From assembly GCF_014489635.1 (NCBI RefSeq), contig NZ_CP060828.1:6966001-7030000 (forward strand): 64,000 nt of DNA, given 5' to 3'. Source of the stretch: Streptomyces roseirectus (GTDB lineage: Bacteria; Actinomycetota; Actinomycetes; Streptomycetales; Streptomycetaceae). Positions within the stretch are counted from its first letter, which is position 1, and every line of letters begins with the position of its first letter. Below are positions 47,564-56,106 of this stretch, piece after piece. The position numbers and the translations under genes are program-made. Below the pieces are notes generated by a model, which saw nothing but the letters and a program-made list of their open reading frames with translations, searched no databases and had not been told where the DNA came from.

Positions 47564-48877
47564 ATGCAGCTCCGTTACAACTACCGGACCTACCCGGATG
47601 CTTCTCAGCGCCGTGCGCTGGCGAGGGCGTTCGGGTGTGCGCGTGTGGTGTGGAACGACTGCCTGCGCGACCGGAAGGAAGCACACGCGGCGGGGATGCC
47701 GTACGTGACGTCGGCGGAGCTGTCGCGGGTGCGGATCACGCAGGCCAAGCGCACGGAGGAGCGTGCGTGGCTCGCCGAGGTGTCGGCGGTCGTCCTGCAG
47801 CAGTCCCTGCGAGACCTGGACACCGCCTACAAGAACTTCTTCGACAGCCTCAAGGGCAAGCGGCAGGGTCGCAAAGCCGGCCCGCCCCGCTACAAGTCGA
47901 AGAAGGACTCCCGGCAGTCGGTCCGCCTCAACACCAACGCCTTCTCCGTGAAGGACAACGGCACGGTGTATGTGGCCAAGGTCGGCGACCTCAAGGTGAA
48001 GTGGTCGCGCCGGCTCCCGGCCGCGCCCACGTCCCTGACCGTCATCCGGGACGGCTGCGGCCGGTACTTCCTCAGCTTCGTCGTGGACACCGAGCCCGAC
48101 ATCCTCCCGGAGACGGAAGCGGAGTGCGGCATCGACCTGGGGCTGTCCGCGTTCGCGGTCCTGTCGGACGGGACGAAGGTCGCCAGTCCGCGTTTCCTGC
48201 GCCGTGCGGAGAAGAAGCTCAGGCGTCTTCAGCGGGAGCTGTCCCGCAAGGTCAAGGGGTCGAGGAACCGGGCCAAGGCCCGTGCCAGGGTCGCGCGCCA
48301 GCATGCCAGGGTGGCCGACCGGCGCCGGGACTTCCACCACAAGGCATCCACACAGATCATCCGCGACAACCAAGCGGTGTACGTGGAAGACCTCGCGGTG
48401 TACGGCCTGGCCCGCACCCGGCTCGCCAAGTCCGTGCACGACGCGGGATGGTCCGCGTTCACCGGCATGCTGGAGTACAAGGCCGCCAGACACGGCCGCA
48501 CCTTCGCCAAGGTGGACCGCGCCTTTCCGTCGTCCCAGATCTGCTCGGCCTGCGGATTTAGGGACGGACTCAAGCCCCTGCACGTCCGGGAATGGACATG
48601 CGGTGCGTGCGGCACCGTGCACGACCGCGACCACAACGCGGGCCGCAACGTCCTCTTCGAGGGACGCCGTATCGTCGCCGCCGGACGGGCGGAGACGCCA
48701 AACGCCTGTGGAGCGCCGGTAAGACGGGCACCCGTGCCCGCACAGCGCGGTGAAGCAGGAAGCCCCCGGAAGGGTCGGACGACCCAGGCCGGAATCCCTG
48801 GACTTCGGACCAGGGAGCACGTCAATGTACGAGGGGTGGACGGCCCCGCGGGTTCTTGGCGGAACGGATTAGGGTGA
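47564..48877 (+). CDS. tnpB: TnpB, RNA-guided DNA endonuclease of IS605 type
   Basis: This 437-residue TnpB has an intact RuvC-like catalytic triad: Asp191 (CGIDLGLSAFA), Glu275 (VYVEDLAVYGL) and Asp356 (DRDHNAGRNVL). The zinc finger lies between the last two (CSACGFRDG and CGACG). The N-terminal MQLRYNYRTYPDASQRRAL opening is typical. The frame is open to 47435, but 47564 matches the family and the -10 spacing. The last 16 or so residues come from host DNA beyond the right end, so the original stop seems lost. The stop codon TAG is part of the next gene's -10 hexamer. Confidence 0.92.
   Translation: MQLRYNYRTYPDASQRRALARAFGCARVVWNDCLRDRKEAHAAGMPYVTSAELSRVRITQAKRTEERAWLAEVSAVVLQQSLRDLDTAYKNFFDSLKGKRQGRKAGPPRYKSKKDSRQSVRLNTNAFSVKDNGTVYVAKVGDLKVKWSRRLPAAPTSLTVIRDGCGRYFLSFVVDTEPDILPETEAECGIDLGLSAFAVLSDGTKVASPRFLRRAEKKLRRLQRELSRKVKGSRNRAKARARVARQHARVADRRRDFHHKASTQIIRDNQAVYVEDLAVYGLARTRLAKSVHDAGWSAFTGMLEYKAARHGRTFAKVDRAFPSSQICSACGFRDGLKPLHVREWTCGACGTVHDRDHNAGRNVLFEGRRIVAAGRAETPNACGAPVRRAPVPAQRGEAGSPRKGRTTQAGIPGLRTREHVNVRGVDGPAGSWRNGLG
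48660..48825 (+). ncRNA. Possible omega (right-end) RNA of the TnpB element
   Basis: TnpB proteins use an RNA made from the 3' end of tnpB and the right end of the element, with the guide read from flanking DNA. Here the right-end hairpin is conserved, and the guide would begin at 48826. The 5' limit is only a guess; no promoter was identified. Confidence 0.3.
48870..48875 (+). promoter_or_regulatory. Candidate -10 element of the chorismate mutase gene
   Basis: TAGGGT ends 8 nt before the ATG at 48884 and overlaps the tnpB stop codon. Confidence 0.45.
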
Positions 48878-48883
48878 ACGGCC

Positions 48884-49213
48884 ATGACCACCAGCAACAC
48901 CCACAACGGTGCCGCCGACCCCCAGGTCCAGGCCGAGCTGTCCCGGCTGCGCGACAGCATCGACAACATCGACGCCGCCGTCATCCACATGCTCGCCGAG
49001 CGGTTCAAGGCGACCCAGCAGGTCGGCTACCTCAAGGCCCGCCACCACCTCCCCGCCGCCGACCCCGCCCGCGAGGCCCGCCAGATCAAACGCCTCCGCG
49101 GCCTCGCCGAAAGCGCCAAACTCGACCCCGCCTTCGCCGAGAAGTTCCTCAACTTCATCGTCGCCGAGGTGATCCGCCACCACGAACGCATCGCGGAGGA
49201 CACGGCGTCCTGA
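48884..49213 (+). CDS. Chorismate mutase (AroQ type)
   Basis: This 109-residue all-helical AroQ-fold enzyme converts chorismate to prephenate for Phe/Tyr synthesis. Conserved elements are LRDSIDNIDAAVIHMLAERF, KATQQVGYLKARHHLPAADP and REARQIKRLRGLAE, including the Arg and Lys that hold chorismate. There is no fused dehydratase or dehydrogenase domain. The ATG follows the TAGGGT hexamer by 8 nt. It probably lost its original upstream neighbourhood when the IS605-type element inserted. Confidence 0.92.
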   Translation: MTTSNTHNGAADPQVQAELSRLRDSIDNIDAAVIHMLAERFKATQQVGYLKARHHLPAADPAREARQIKRLRGLAESAKLDPAFAEKFLNFIVAEVIRHHERIAEDTAS

Positions 49214-49303
49214 GCGACGTGCGGGGCGCTGCGCAGGCGTGAGGGTGGCGCTCTGGGGCGATGACCGCGTGTCCGGGACGGCAGCCCGGACTCCCGGGCC
49301 GGT

Positions 49304-49472
49304 AAACGCAGGGCGCGGGGCCGGCGGGACGCTGCGGCCCCCTGCGGAGGCGTATACGCGAGGCCGGCGGGACGTACGGCGTCCCGGGGTGGCGTGCGTG
49401 AGCGGGCGGGACGGCGCGGCGCCCCCGGGAGGCGCGTGCGTGACCGGGCGGAGGACACACCGACGTCCCGCC
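49304..49472. repeat. About four degenerate tandem units of roughly 42 bp
   Basis: Units begin near 49304, 49349, 49391 and 49431 and share a GGCGTGCGTGAGCGGGCGGGACG-like core with much variation. Periods range from 40 to 45 bp. Confidence 0.55.
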
Positions 49473-49925
49473 GGGCGGTGCGGCCGGTCCCCCGGGTAAG
49501 CACGCGGTTCACGGCGGGAGCGGCTGACGGCAGATCCGCGCCGCCACCCGGCCGAGGGCGTGCCCCGGAGGGGAGCCTCTCCCGAGGTGCATGGCGGCTC
49601 TCGCCGGGGACGCGGCTCCTGAGGCGGACGATGGCTCTCCCCAGGGGCACGGCTCCCTGAGCGGGTGACGCGGGCGGACGGAACCGCGCCGGGACCTGAG
49701 CAGCTGGTGCCCACCTACCAGCACGGCCAACGCCCCCTCCGCCCCTGCCTCACCCCTCCGGCGAAGCCTCCAGCAGCTCCGCCCCCTCGGCGAGCCCCGC
49801 GACCGCCCCCGCCCTCTCCATGAAGCCCCCAACCACCCCCCGCCGAAGCCCCGCCACACCCCCCGTCCAAACCCCCGTCAACCCCCCAAACCGCCCCGCC
49901 CCTGTGCCCCGTCCCCCGGATCGGG

Positions 49926-49931
49926 CAGCAT
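49926..49931 (+). promoter_or_regulatory. Candidate -10 element of pepN (leaderless spacing)
   Basis: CAGCAT ends 7 nt before the ATG at 49939, favouring that start over the ATG at 49930, which overlaps the hexamer. Confidence 0.4.
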
Positions 49932-49938
49932 GGCCCCC

Positions 49939-52410
49939 ATGTCCGTACTGACGCGCGACGAAGCGCTGAGCCGTGCTGAGCTGCTCGATGTTCACAGTTA
50001 TGCCGTTGATCTTGATCTCACGACGGGGGAGGAGACGTTCGAGTCTCTGACCGTCGTTCGTTTCACCGCGCGCAGGGGCGCGGACACGTTCGTCGAGCTG
50101 AAGCCGGCGGAGCTGCGTTCGGTGACGCTCGACGGGAAGAAGATCGACGCGAAGAAGCTGGAGGACGGCCGGTTCCCGCTGAGGAAGCTGAAGGCCGGCG
50201 AGCACGAGCTGCGCGTCGAGGCGACGATGCGTTACTCCCGCACCGGCGAGGGCATGCACCGCTTCACGGACCCGGCGGACGGCGAGACGTACGTCTACAC
50301 GCAACTGTTCCTGGACGACGTCCAGAAGGTCTTCGCCGCGTTCGACCAGCCCGACCTGAAGGCGACGTTCGACATCACGGTGACCGCCCCCGAGGGCTGG
50401 ACGGTCCTCGCGAACGGCGTCACGGAACACCTCGGAGACGGCCGCTGGCGCGCGGCGACGACCCCGCCGATCTCCACCTACCTCGCGGCGGTCGCCGCAG
50501 GCCCCTGGCACAGCGTCCGCACGGAACACCGCGGCCTCCCCTTCGGCCTGCACTGCCGCCGCTCCCTCGCCGCCCACCTCGAAGAGGACGCGGACGAACT
50601 CCTCGACATCACCCGCGCCTGCTACGACCGCTACCACGAGCGGTTCACCGAGCCCTACCCCTTCGACTCCTACGACCAGGCGTTCGTCCCCGAGTTCAAC
50701 GCGGGCGCCATGGAGAACCCCGGACTCGTCACCTTCCGCGACGAGTTCGTGTACCGCTCCGCCGTCACCGACACCGAACGCCAGACCCGCGCGATGGTCA
50801 TCGCCCACGAGATGGCCCACATGTGGTTCGGCAACCTCGTCACCCTGCGCTGGTGGGACGACATCTGGCTGAACGAGTCCTTCGCCGAGTACATGGGCTA
50901 CCGCACCACCGCCGAGGCGACCCGCTTCGGCGGCCCCTGGACCGAGTTCGGCGTCTCCCGCAAAGCCTGGGGCTACGACGCCGACCAGCGCCCCACCACC
51001 CACCCCGTCGCCCCCGACGCCGTCCCCGACACCGCCTCCGCGCTCCTCAACTTCGACGGCATCTCCTACGCCAAGGGCGCCTCCGCGCTGCGCCAGCTCG
51101 TGGCCTGGCTCGGCGACGACGACTTCCTCACCGGCATCAACACCCACTTCGCCCGGCACAAGTTCGCCAACGCGAGTCTCGCCGACTTCATCGACTCCCT
51201 CGCCTCCGCCACCGAGCGCGACGTCCACGCCTGGGCCGACGCCTGGCTGCGCACCACCGGCGTCGACACCCTCACCCCCGTCGTCAACGGCACCGGCGGC
51301 GCCCACACCCTCACCGTCGACCGCGCCGGCACCCGCCCCCACCGCATCGCCGTCGGCCTCTACGACGAGGACGCCGGCCGCCTCGTCCCCCGCGACCGCG
51401 TCCACGTCGACGTCCCCCAGGACGCCCCCCTCGACCTCGGCAAGCGCCCCGCGCTGCTCCTCCTCAACGACGGCGACCTCAGCTACGCCAAGGTCCGCTT
51501 CGACGCCGTCTCCACGGACACCCTGCGCACCCAACTCGCCGCGCTCCCCGACCCGTTGACCCGGGCCGTCGTCTGGAACGCGCTGCGCGACGCCGTCCGC
51601 GACGGTGAACTCCCCGCCGGCGCCTACCTGGAGACCGCCCGCACCCACCTCCCCCACGAGACGGACCTCGCCGTCGCCGAGGCCGTACTCACCTTCGCCA
51701 CCGGCCAGTTGACGAACCGTCACCTCACCGCCGAGGAGCGCCCCGCCGCGCTCACCGCGCTCTGCCTGCTCTGCAAGGACCTCATCCGCCGCACCGAGGA
51801 CGGCGACAGCCCCGGCCTGCGCCTCATCGCCGTGCGCACCTTCATCGACGTCGCCCAGCACCCCGACACCATCGCCGCGTGGCTCGCCGACGGCACCGTG
51901 CCCGGCGGTCCCGAACTCGACCCCGACCTGCGCTGGCGCGTCCTCGCCCGCCTCGCCGTCCTCGGCGCCACCGACGAGGCCGCCATCGCCGGGGAGCTGG
52001 CCCGCGACCCCTCCGCCACCGGCGAGGAAGGCGCCGCCCGCTGCCGCGCCGCCCTCCCCGACGCGGACGCCAAGGAACGCGCCTGGCAGGCCATGTTCGG
52101 CTCCGACGACCTCTCCGCCTACCTCTTCACCGCCACCGCCCAGGGCTTCTGGCAGCCCGAACAGGCCGACCTGCTGCGCCCGTACGTCGCCCGCTACTAC
52201 ACGGACGCCGTCCCCGTCGCCCGGCGCCGCGGGCCCGCCGTCGGCACCGCCGCCGGACGCTGGGCCTTCCCCGTGCACGCCGTCGACACCGAGAACCTGG
52301 AACTCGGCCGGGCCTGCCTCGACGGCGACGGCCCGACCCCGGCCCTGCGCCGCCAACTCGCCGACCAACTCGACGACCTCGCACGGGTGTTGAAAGCGCG
52401 AGGAGCCTGA
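49939..52410 (+). CDS. pepN: Aminopeptidase N (M1 family)
   Basis: This 823-residue cytoplasmic zinc aminopeptidase removes N-terminal residues from peptides. The exopeptidase motif GAMENPGLV (in FNAGAMENP) and the zinc motif HEMAHMWFGN, with the third ligand Glu in WLNESFAEYMG, are intact. The C-terminal ERAP1-like helical domain is present, so the protein is full length. The ATG at 49939 is preferred because of its spacing from CAGCAT. There is 138 bp to the next gene. Confidence 0.96.
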   Translation: MSVLTRDEALSRAELLDVHSYAVDLDLTTGEETFESLTVVRFTARRGADTFVELKPAELRSVTLDGKKIDAKKLEDGRFPLRKLKAGEHELRVEATMRYSRTGEGMHRFTDPADGETYVYTQLFLDDVQKVFAAFDQPDLKATFDITVTAPEGWTVLANGVTEHLGDGRWRAATTPPISTYLAAVAAGPWHSVRTEHRGLPFGLHCRRSLAAHLEEDADELLDITRACYDRYHERFTEPYPFDSYDQAFVPEFNAGAMENPGLVTFRDEFVYRSAVTDTERQTRAMVIAHEMAHMWFGNLVTLRWWDDIWLNESFAEYMGYRTTAEATRFGGPWTEFGVSRKAWGYDADQRPTTHPVAPDAVPDTASALLNFDGISYAKGASALRQLVAWLGDDDFLTGINTHFARHKFANASLADFIDSLASATERDVHAWADAWLRTTGVDTLTPVVNGTGGAHTLTVDRAGTRPHRIAVGLYDEDAGRLVPRDRVHVDVPQDAPLDLGKRPALLLLNDGDLSYAKVRFDAVSTDTLRTQLAALPDPLTRAVVWNALRDAVRDGELPAGAYLETARTHLPHETDLAVAEAVLTFATGQLTNRHLTAEERPAALTALCLLCKDLIRRTEDGDSPGLRLIAVRTFIDVAQHPDTIAAWLADGTVPGGPELDPDLRWRVLARLAVLGATDEAAIAGELARDPSATGEEGAARCRAALPDADAKERAWQAMFGSDDLSAYLFTATAQGFWQPEQADLLRPYVARYYTDAVPVARRRGPAVGTAAGRWAFPVHAVDTENLELGRACLDGDGPTPALRRQLADQLDDLARVLKARGA

Positions 52411-52548
52411 CCTGCGCCGCGCGTGGGGCGGATCGTAGAAGCAGATTTTCTCCACGCGCGCGTACCACTTTCGGGTCTGATCGCTCGGGTTTCCGGGTGT
52501 GCCGGGACTTCCGGGGACATGCTGGAGTCCCGCCCCGGAAGGACCCCC

Positions 52549-54642
52549 ATGAGCCTGCCGCCCCTCGCCTCGGGTCCCCAAGGCGCCGACGCGCTACGGC
52601 CGTTGCTCGACACCGTCCTCACCGCGCTCACCACCGGCACCCGCGCCCGAGGCGGCCCCCTCCCATCCGGCGGCCCCCACGCGGTCGCGGCCCGCGTCCG
52701 AAAAGCCGTAGGCGAAGTCCTCCCCCAACAAGGCGACCCGAACGCCCTAACGACCCTCATCCACACCTTGGCGGAAGGCTCCGCCGACCCCGCCGACCCC
52801 CTCTGCGCCGCCCACCTCCACTGCCCACCCCTCGCCCTCCCCACCGCCGCCGACCTCGCCGCCTCCACCCTCAACCCCTCCCTCGACTCCTGGGACCAGG
52901 CCCCCGCCGCCTCAGAACTGGAGACGCTGGTGGTGACGGCACTGGCACGCGAGGTGTACGGAGGGCCTGCGGTGCCGGGGGAGGGGTACGGGGGACTGTC
53001 GCGGGAGCCGGTGGCGTCGGGCGGGGTGTGTGGGGGGTCGGCCCTCGAACCGGCGATGCCGGGCGCGGTGTGCGGGGAACTGGCGGCGCCGGGGGAGGGG
53101 CATGGGGAGTCGGTGTGGGAGCCGGTGGTGTCGGGCGGGGTGTGTGGGGGGTCGGCCCTCGAACCGGCGATGCCGGGCGGGGTGTGTGGGGAACTGGCGG
53201 CGCCGGGGGAGGGGCGCGGGGAGTCGGTGCGGGAGCCGGTGGCGTCGGGCGGGGTGTGCGGCGGGCCAGCCCTCGAACCGGCGACGCCGGAGGAGGTGCG
53301 TGGGGAGTCGGCGCCGGAACCGGCAGCGCCGGGCGCGGGGCCCGAGGAGCCGGCACCCGAACCTGCGACGCCGGACGCCGAGGCGCGTACCGCCCCCGCC
53401 GAGGGCGCCTCCGGTGCCTCGCCCGCCGCAGTTCCCGGTGCCCTGCCTGCCGCAGCCTCCGGTGCCTCGCCCGCCGCAGTTCCCGGTGCCCTGCCCGCCG
53501 CAGCCTCCGGTGCCTCGCCCGCCGCAGCCTCCGGCGTCCCGGCCTCCGCAGCCTCCGGTGCCCCGCTCGCCGCAGCCCCCGGCGCCCCCGGTGCCGCCCC
53601 CAACACCCTCGCCAGGACCACCCCTGCCAGGACCACCCCTGCCAAGACCACCCCCGCCTCCAACGCCCCCGCCAAGACCACCTCAGCCAAGGCCGCGTCG
53701 GCCCCCGACGCCCTCGTCACCACCGGTGGTACCGAGTCCAATCACCTCGCGCTTCTGCTCGCCCGTGAGGCACAGGGCCCCGGTGTCCGGCTGGTGTGCG
53801 GGGCGAACGCTCACCACTCGCTCACCCGCGCCGCCTGGCTCCTCGGTCTGCCCGAACCTGTCGTCGTCCCCACCCCCGAGGGTGTTCTGGAGCCCGCCGC
53901 GCTGGATGATGTCCTGGCCCGGCTCGACGGCCCTCTTCTCGTCGCCGCCACCGCAGGGACTACGGATGCCGGGCTGATCGATCCGTTGCCCGGGATCGCC
54001 GCCCGCTGCGCGGCGCACGGCGCGCGGCTGCACGTCGACGCGGCGTACGGCGGGGGCCTGTTGTTCAGTGACCGGCACAGGGGCAAGCTCGCCGGGACAG
54101 GGGCCGCCGACACCGTCACCCTGGACCTGCACAAGCTGGGCTGGCAGCCGGTCGCCGCAGGGCTTCTCGCCGTGCGGGACGCGGGTGATCTCGCTGTGCT
54201 GCGGCACAGGGCCGATTATCTGAACGCCGACGACGACACCGAGGCCGGTCTGCCTGACCTCCTCGGACGCTCGCTGCGGACCACGCGTCGGCCGGACGTC
54301 CTGAAGGTCGCCGTCACGCTGAAGACCCTGGGCCGTACGGGACTCGGAGCTCTCGTCGACCAAGTGTGCGCGCTGGCCCAGGAGTTCGCCGACCGGGTCG
54401 CCGCCCGCCCCGGTCTCGAGCTGTACGCCCGTCCGGTCGTCAGCACCGTCCTGTTCCGCCCGGTGGACGCGGACGTCGCCGTCGTCCGCCGCGCCCTCCT
54501 CGAACAGGGCCGGGCCGTTCTCGGGCGGGCCCGTACCGGTGACGGCCGGCTCTGGCTCAAGGCCACCCTCCTCAACCCCCACACCGGGCCGGCCGACCTC
54601 GACCGCCTCCTGAACCTCGTGGAAGGAACCACCCCCAGATGA
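52549..54642 (+). CDS. PLP-dependent amino acid decarboxylase (DesA-like) with a giant repeat insertion
   Basis: This 697-residue group II decarboxylase resembles lysine/diaminobutyrate decarboxylases such as DesA. Normal parts are residues 1-137 (LHCPPLALPTAADLAAS, NPSLDSWDQAPAASELE) and 387-697 (TTGGTESNHLALLLARE, VDAAYGGGLLFSD, PLP Lys529 in LDLHKLGWQP). Between them, about 249 residues coded by 52960-53706 are low-complexity tandem repeats of three types. Removing them leaves 448 residues, a normal family length. The ATG at 52549 has GGAAGGA upstream. The stop overlaps the monooxygenase start (ATGA). Confidence 0.88.
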   Translation: MSLPPLASGPQGADALRPLLDTVLTALTTGTRARGGPLPSGGPHAVAARVRKAVGEVLPQQGDPNALTTLIHTLAEGSADPADPLCAAHLHCPPLALPTAADLAASTLNPSLDSWDQAPAASELETLVVTALAREVYGGPAVPGEGYGGLSREPVASGGVCGGSALEPAMPGAVCGELAAPGEGHGESVWEPVVSGGVCGGSALEPAMPGGVCGELAAPGEGRGESVREPVASGGVCGGPALEPATPEEVRGESAPEPAAPGAGPEEPAPEPATPDAEARTAPAEGASGASPAAVPGALPAAASGASPAAVPGALPAAASGASPAAASGVPASAASGAPLAAAPGAPGAAPNTLARTTPARTTPAKTTPASNAPAKTTSAKAASAPDALVTTGGTESNHLALLLAREAQGPGVRLVCGANAHHSLTRAAWLLGLPEPVVVPTPEGVLEPAALDDVLARLDGPLLVAATAGTTDAGLIDPLPGIAARCAAHGARLHVDAAYGGGLLFSDRHRGKLAGTGAADTVTLDLHKLGWQPVAAGLLAVRDAGDLAVLRHRADYLNADDDTEAGLPDLLGRSLRTTRRPDVLKVAVTLKTLGRTGLGALVDQVCALAQEFADRVAARPGLELYARPVVSTVLFRPVDADVAVVRRALLEQGRAVLGRARTGDGRLWLKATLLNPHTGPADLDRLLNLVEGTTPR
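53007..53340 (+). repeat. In-frame coding tandem repeat, period 114 bp (38 residues)
   Basis: GCCGGTGG-starting units at 53007, 53121 and 53235 are exactly 114 bp apart and encode units such as EPVASGGVCGGSALEPAMPG with AVCGELAAPGEGHGESVW. There are about three copies, the third diverging. The plus strand is very G-rich here. Confidence 0.9.
53413..53580 (+). repeat. In-frame coding tandem repeat, period 48 bp (16 residues)
   Basis: GGTGCCTCGCCCGCCGCAG starts at 53413, 53461 and 53509, 48 bp apart, each made of two similar 24-bp halves coding GASPAAVP and GALPAAAS. Units decay toward 53580. Confidence 0.9.
53611..53688 (+). repeat. In-frame coding tandem repeat, period 15 bp (5 residues)
   Basis: GCCAGGACCACCCCT-like units start at 53611, 53626 and 53641 and continue in decayed form, coding ARTTP, ARTTP, AKTTP and variants, ending just before the conserved TTGGTESN block. 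Confidence 0.85.
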
Positions 54643-56045
54643 CCGACGCCCCCACCCCCGCCGACACCCCGCACGACCTCGTCGGCATCGGCATCGGCCC
54701 CGTCAACCTCTCGCTGGCCGCCCTGGCCCAGCCCCTCACCGACCTCGACACCGTCTTCTACGAGCAGCGCCCCGCCTTCCACTGGCACCCCGGCCTCCTC
54801 ATCGACGGCGCCCGCGTCCAGGTCCCCTTCCTCGCCGACCTGGTGAGCCTCGCCGACCCCACCAGCCCCTGGACCTTCCTCAACCACCTGAAGAGCCTCG
54901 ACCGCCTCTACCCCTTCTACTTCGCCGAGCGCACCCACATCCAGCGCGCCGAGTACGACGCCTACTGCCGCTGGGTCGCCGGCCACCTCACCGGCCTGCA
55001 CTTCCGCCACCAGGTCGACGCCGTCCGCTGGAACGCCGAACGCGCCCTGTTCGAGGTCGACTTCACCCACCTCGACGCCGAGGGGGAGGCCGAAGCCCTC
55101 GGCCGCGCCCACGCCCGCAACGTCGTCCTCGGCATCGGCAGCGAGCCGTACGTCCCCGACCCCCTGCGCCCCCTCGTCGACGCCCCCGGCGTCCCCGTCG
55201 TCCACGCCGCCGACTACCTCGACCACCGCGCCGCGTTCCTCACCGCCGGCCACGTCACCGTCGTCGGCACCGGACAGTCCGGCGCCGAGATCTTCCTCGA
55301 CCTCCTGCGCAACCGCCCGGCGGGCCGTGAACGCCTGCACTGGATCGGCCGGAGCGACGCCTTCGCGCCCATGGAGTACTCCAAGCTCGGCCTCGAACAC
55401 TTCACCCCCGACCACACCCGCTACTTCCACGCCCTCCCCGAGCCCGTCCGCGACGAACTCCTCGCCCGGCAGGGCCACTTGCACAAGGCGATCGACGCCC
55501 GCACCCTCGCCGACATCCACGACGAGCTCTACGACCGCACCCTGCACGGCGGCTGGCCCGACACCGTCATGACCCCCGGCGTCAAGGTCCGCACCGCAGG
55601 CCGTATCGCCACCACCAAGGTCGAACTCCACCTCGACCACGTCCAGCAGGGCACCCGTTCCCGCCTCACCACCGACGCCGTCGTCCTCGCCACCGGCTAC
55701 CGCGACCGCCCCCTCGACCGCCTCCTCGCCGGACTCGACCCCCACCTGCGCCGCGACAACGCGAAACGGCCCCTCGTCGACGAGCAGTTCCGCCTCGTCC
55801 TCGACCCCGCCGTCACCGGTAACGTCTACGTCCAGAACGCGGAACGCCACACCCACGGCGTCGGCGCACCCGACCTCGGCCTCACCGCCTGGCGCAGCGC
55901 CACCATCCTCAACTCCCTGACGGGGAAAGAGACTTACCCGCTGCCCGCCCGAACGGCGTTCACCACCTTCGGACTCGAAGCCCAGCCCCGGGTCCCCGCC
56001 GCCCGGCAGCCGCGCACACTGACCCCGCTCGTCGAAGGCCGCTGA
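54639..56045 (+). CDS. Lysine/ornithine/diamine N-hydroxylase (SidA/IucD/DesB-like)
   Basis: This 468-residue FAD/NADPH monooxygenase hydroxylates a terminal amine for siderophore making. FAD motif DLVGIGIGPVNLSLAAL is at the N-terminus, NADPH motif VVGTGQSGAEIFLDLL in the middle, and ATGYRDR near the C-terminus. Coupled by ATGA overlap to the DesA-like decarboxylase, it would act on the resulting diamine, such as cadaverine. No desC (acyltransferase) or desD (NIS synthetase) homologue is in the window, and no iron box was found upstream of the pair. Confidence 0.93.
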   Translation: MTDAPTPADTPHDLVGIGIGPVNLSLAALAQPLTDLDTVFYEQRPAFHWHPGLLIDGARVQVPFLADLVSLADPTSPWTFLNHLKSLDRLYPFYFAERTHIQRAEYDAYCRWVAGHLTGLHFRHQVDAVRWNAERALFEVDFTHLDAEGEAEALGRAHARNVVLGIGSEPYVPDPLRPLVDAPGVPVVHAADYLDHRAAFLTAGHVTVVGTGQSGAEIFLDLLRNRPAGRERLHWIGRSDAFAPMEYSKLGLEHFTPDHTRYFHALPEPVRDELLARQGHLHKAIDARTLADIHDELYDRTLHGGWPDTVMTPGVKVRTAGRIATTKVELHLDHVQQGTRSRLTTDAVVLATGYRDRPLDRLLAGLDPHLRRDNAKRPLVDEQFRLVLDPAVTGNVYVQNAERHTHGVGAPDLGLTAWRSATILNSLTGKETYPLPARTAFTTFGLEAQPRVPAARQPRTLTPLVEGR

Positions 56046-56106
56046 ACGACCCGCCCCCCGTGATGTGATGCTCCGGCACGGACACCATCACGGGGGAGCA
56101 GCACAC

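Larger units (their letters stand above)
47400..48825 (+). mobile_element. IS200/IS605-type element carrying only tnpB
   Basis: The right end is marked by the hairpin at 48795-48816 (7-bp stem TCCCTGG/CCAGGGA, 8-nt loop) followed by GTCAA ending at 48825, the usual IS605 right-end arrangement in Actinobacteria. The left end is not resolved and is given only approximately; the 220 bp before tnpB are AT-richer than the neighbours. No tnpA (Y1 transposase) is present, so mobility would need one in trans. Confidence 0.65.
49214..49938. other. Long spacer with degenerate tandem repeats before pepN
   Basis: No credible gene is seen in this 725-bp spacer. About 49304-49472 holds a 42-bp repeat listed separately; about 49560-49660 shows looser units around GGCTCTC, GGCTCCTGAG and GGCTCCCTGAG. 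From 49730 the plus strand becomes strongly C-rich without a convincing reading frame on either strand. Confidence 0.6.

Noticed and set aside
52423..52548. Upstream start of the decarboxylase
   Set aside because: The DesA-like sequence begins at MSLPPLASGPQG, and a GGAAGGA Shine-Dalgarno precedes the ATG at 52549.
49750..52581. 943-codon open frame antisense to pepN
   Set aside because: Same GC-skew shadow effect; pepN on the plus strand has intact M1 motifs.
53030..53977. Alternative frame over the decarboxylase repeats
   Set aside because: It is a frame-shifted reading of the repeats (Arg/Pro-rich) and lacks any conserved block.
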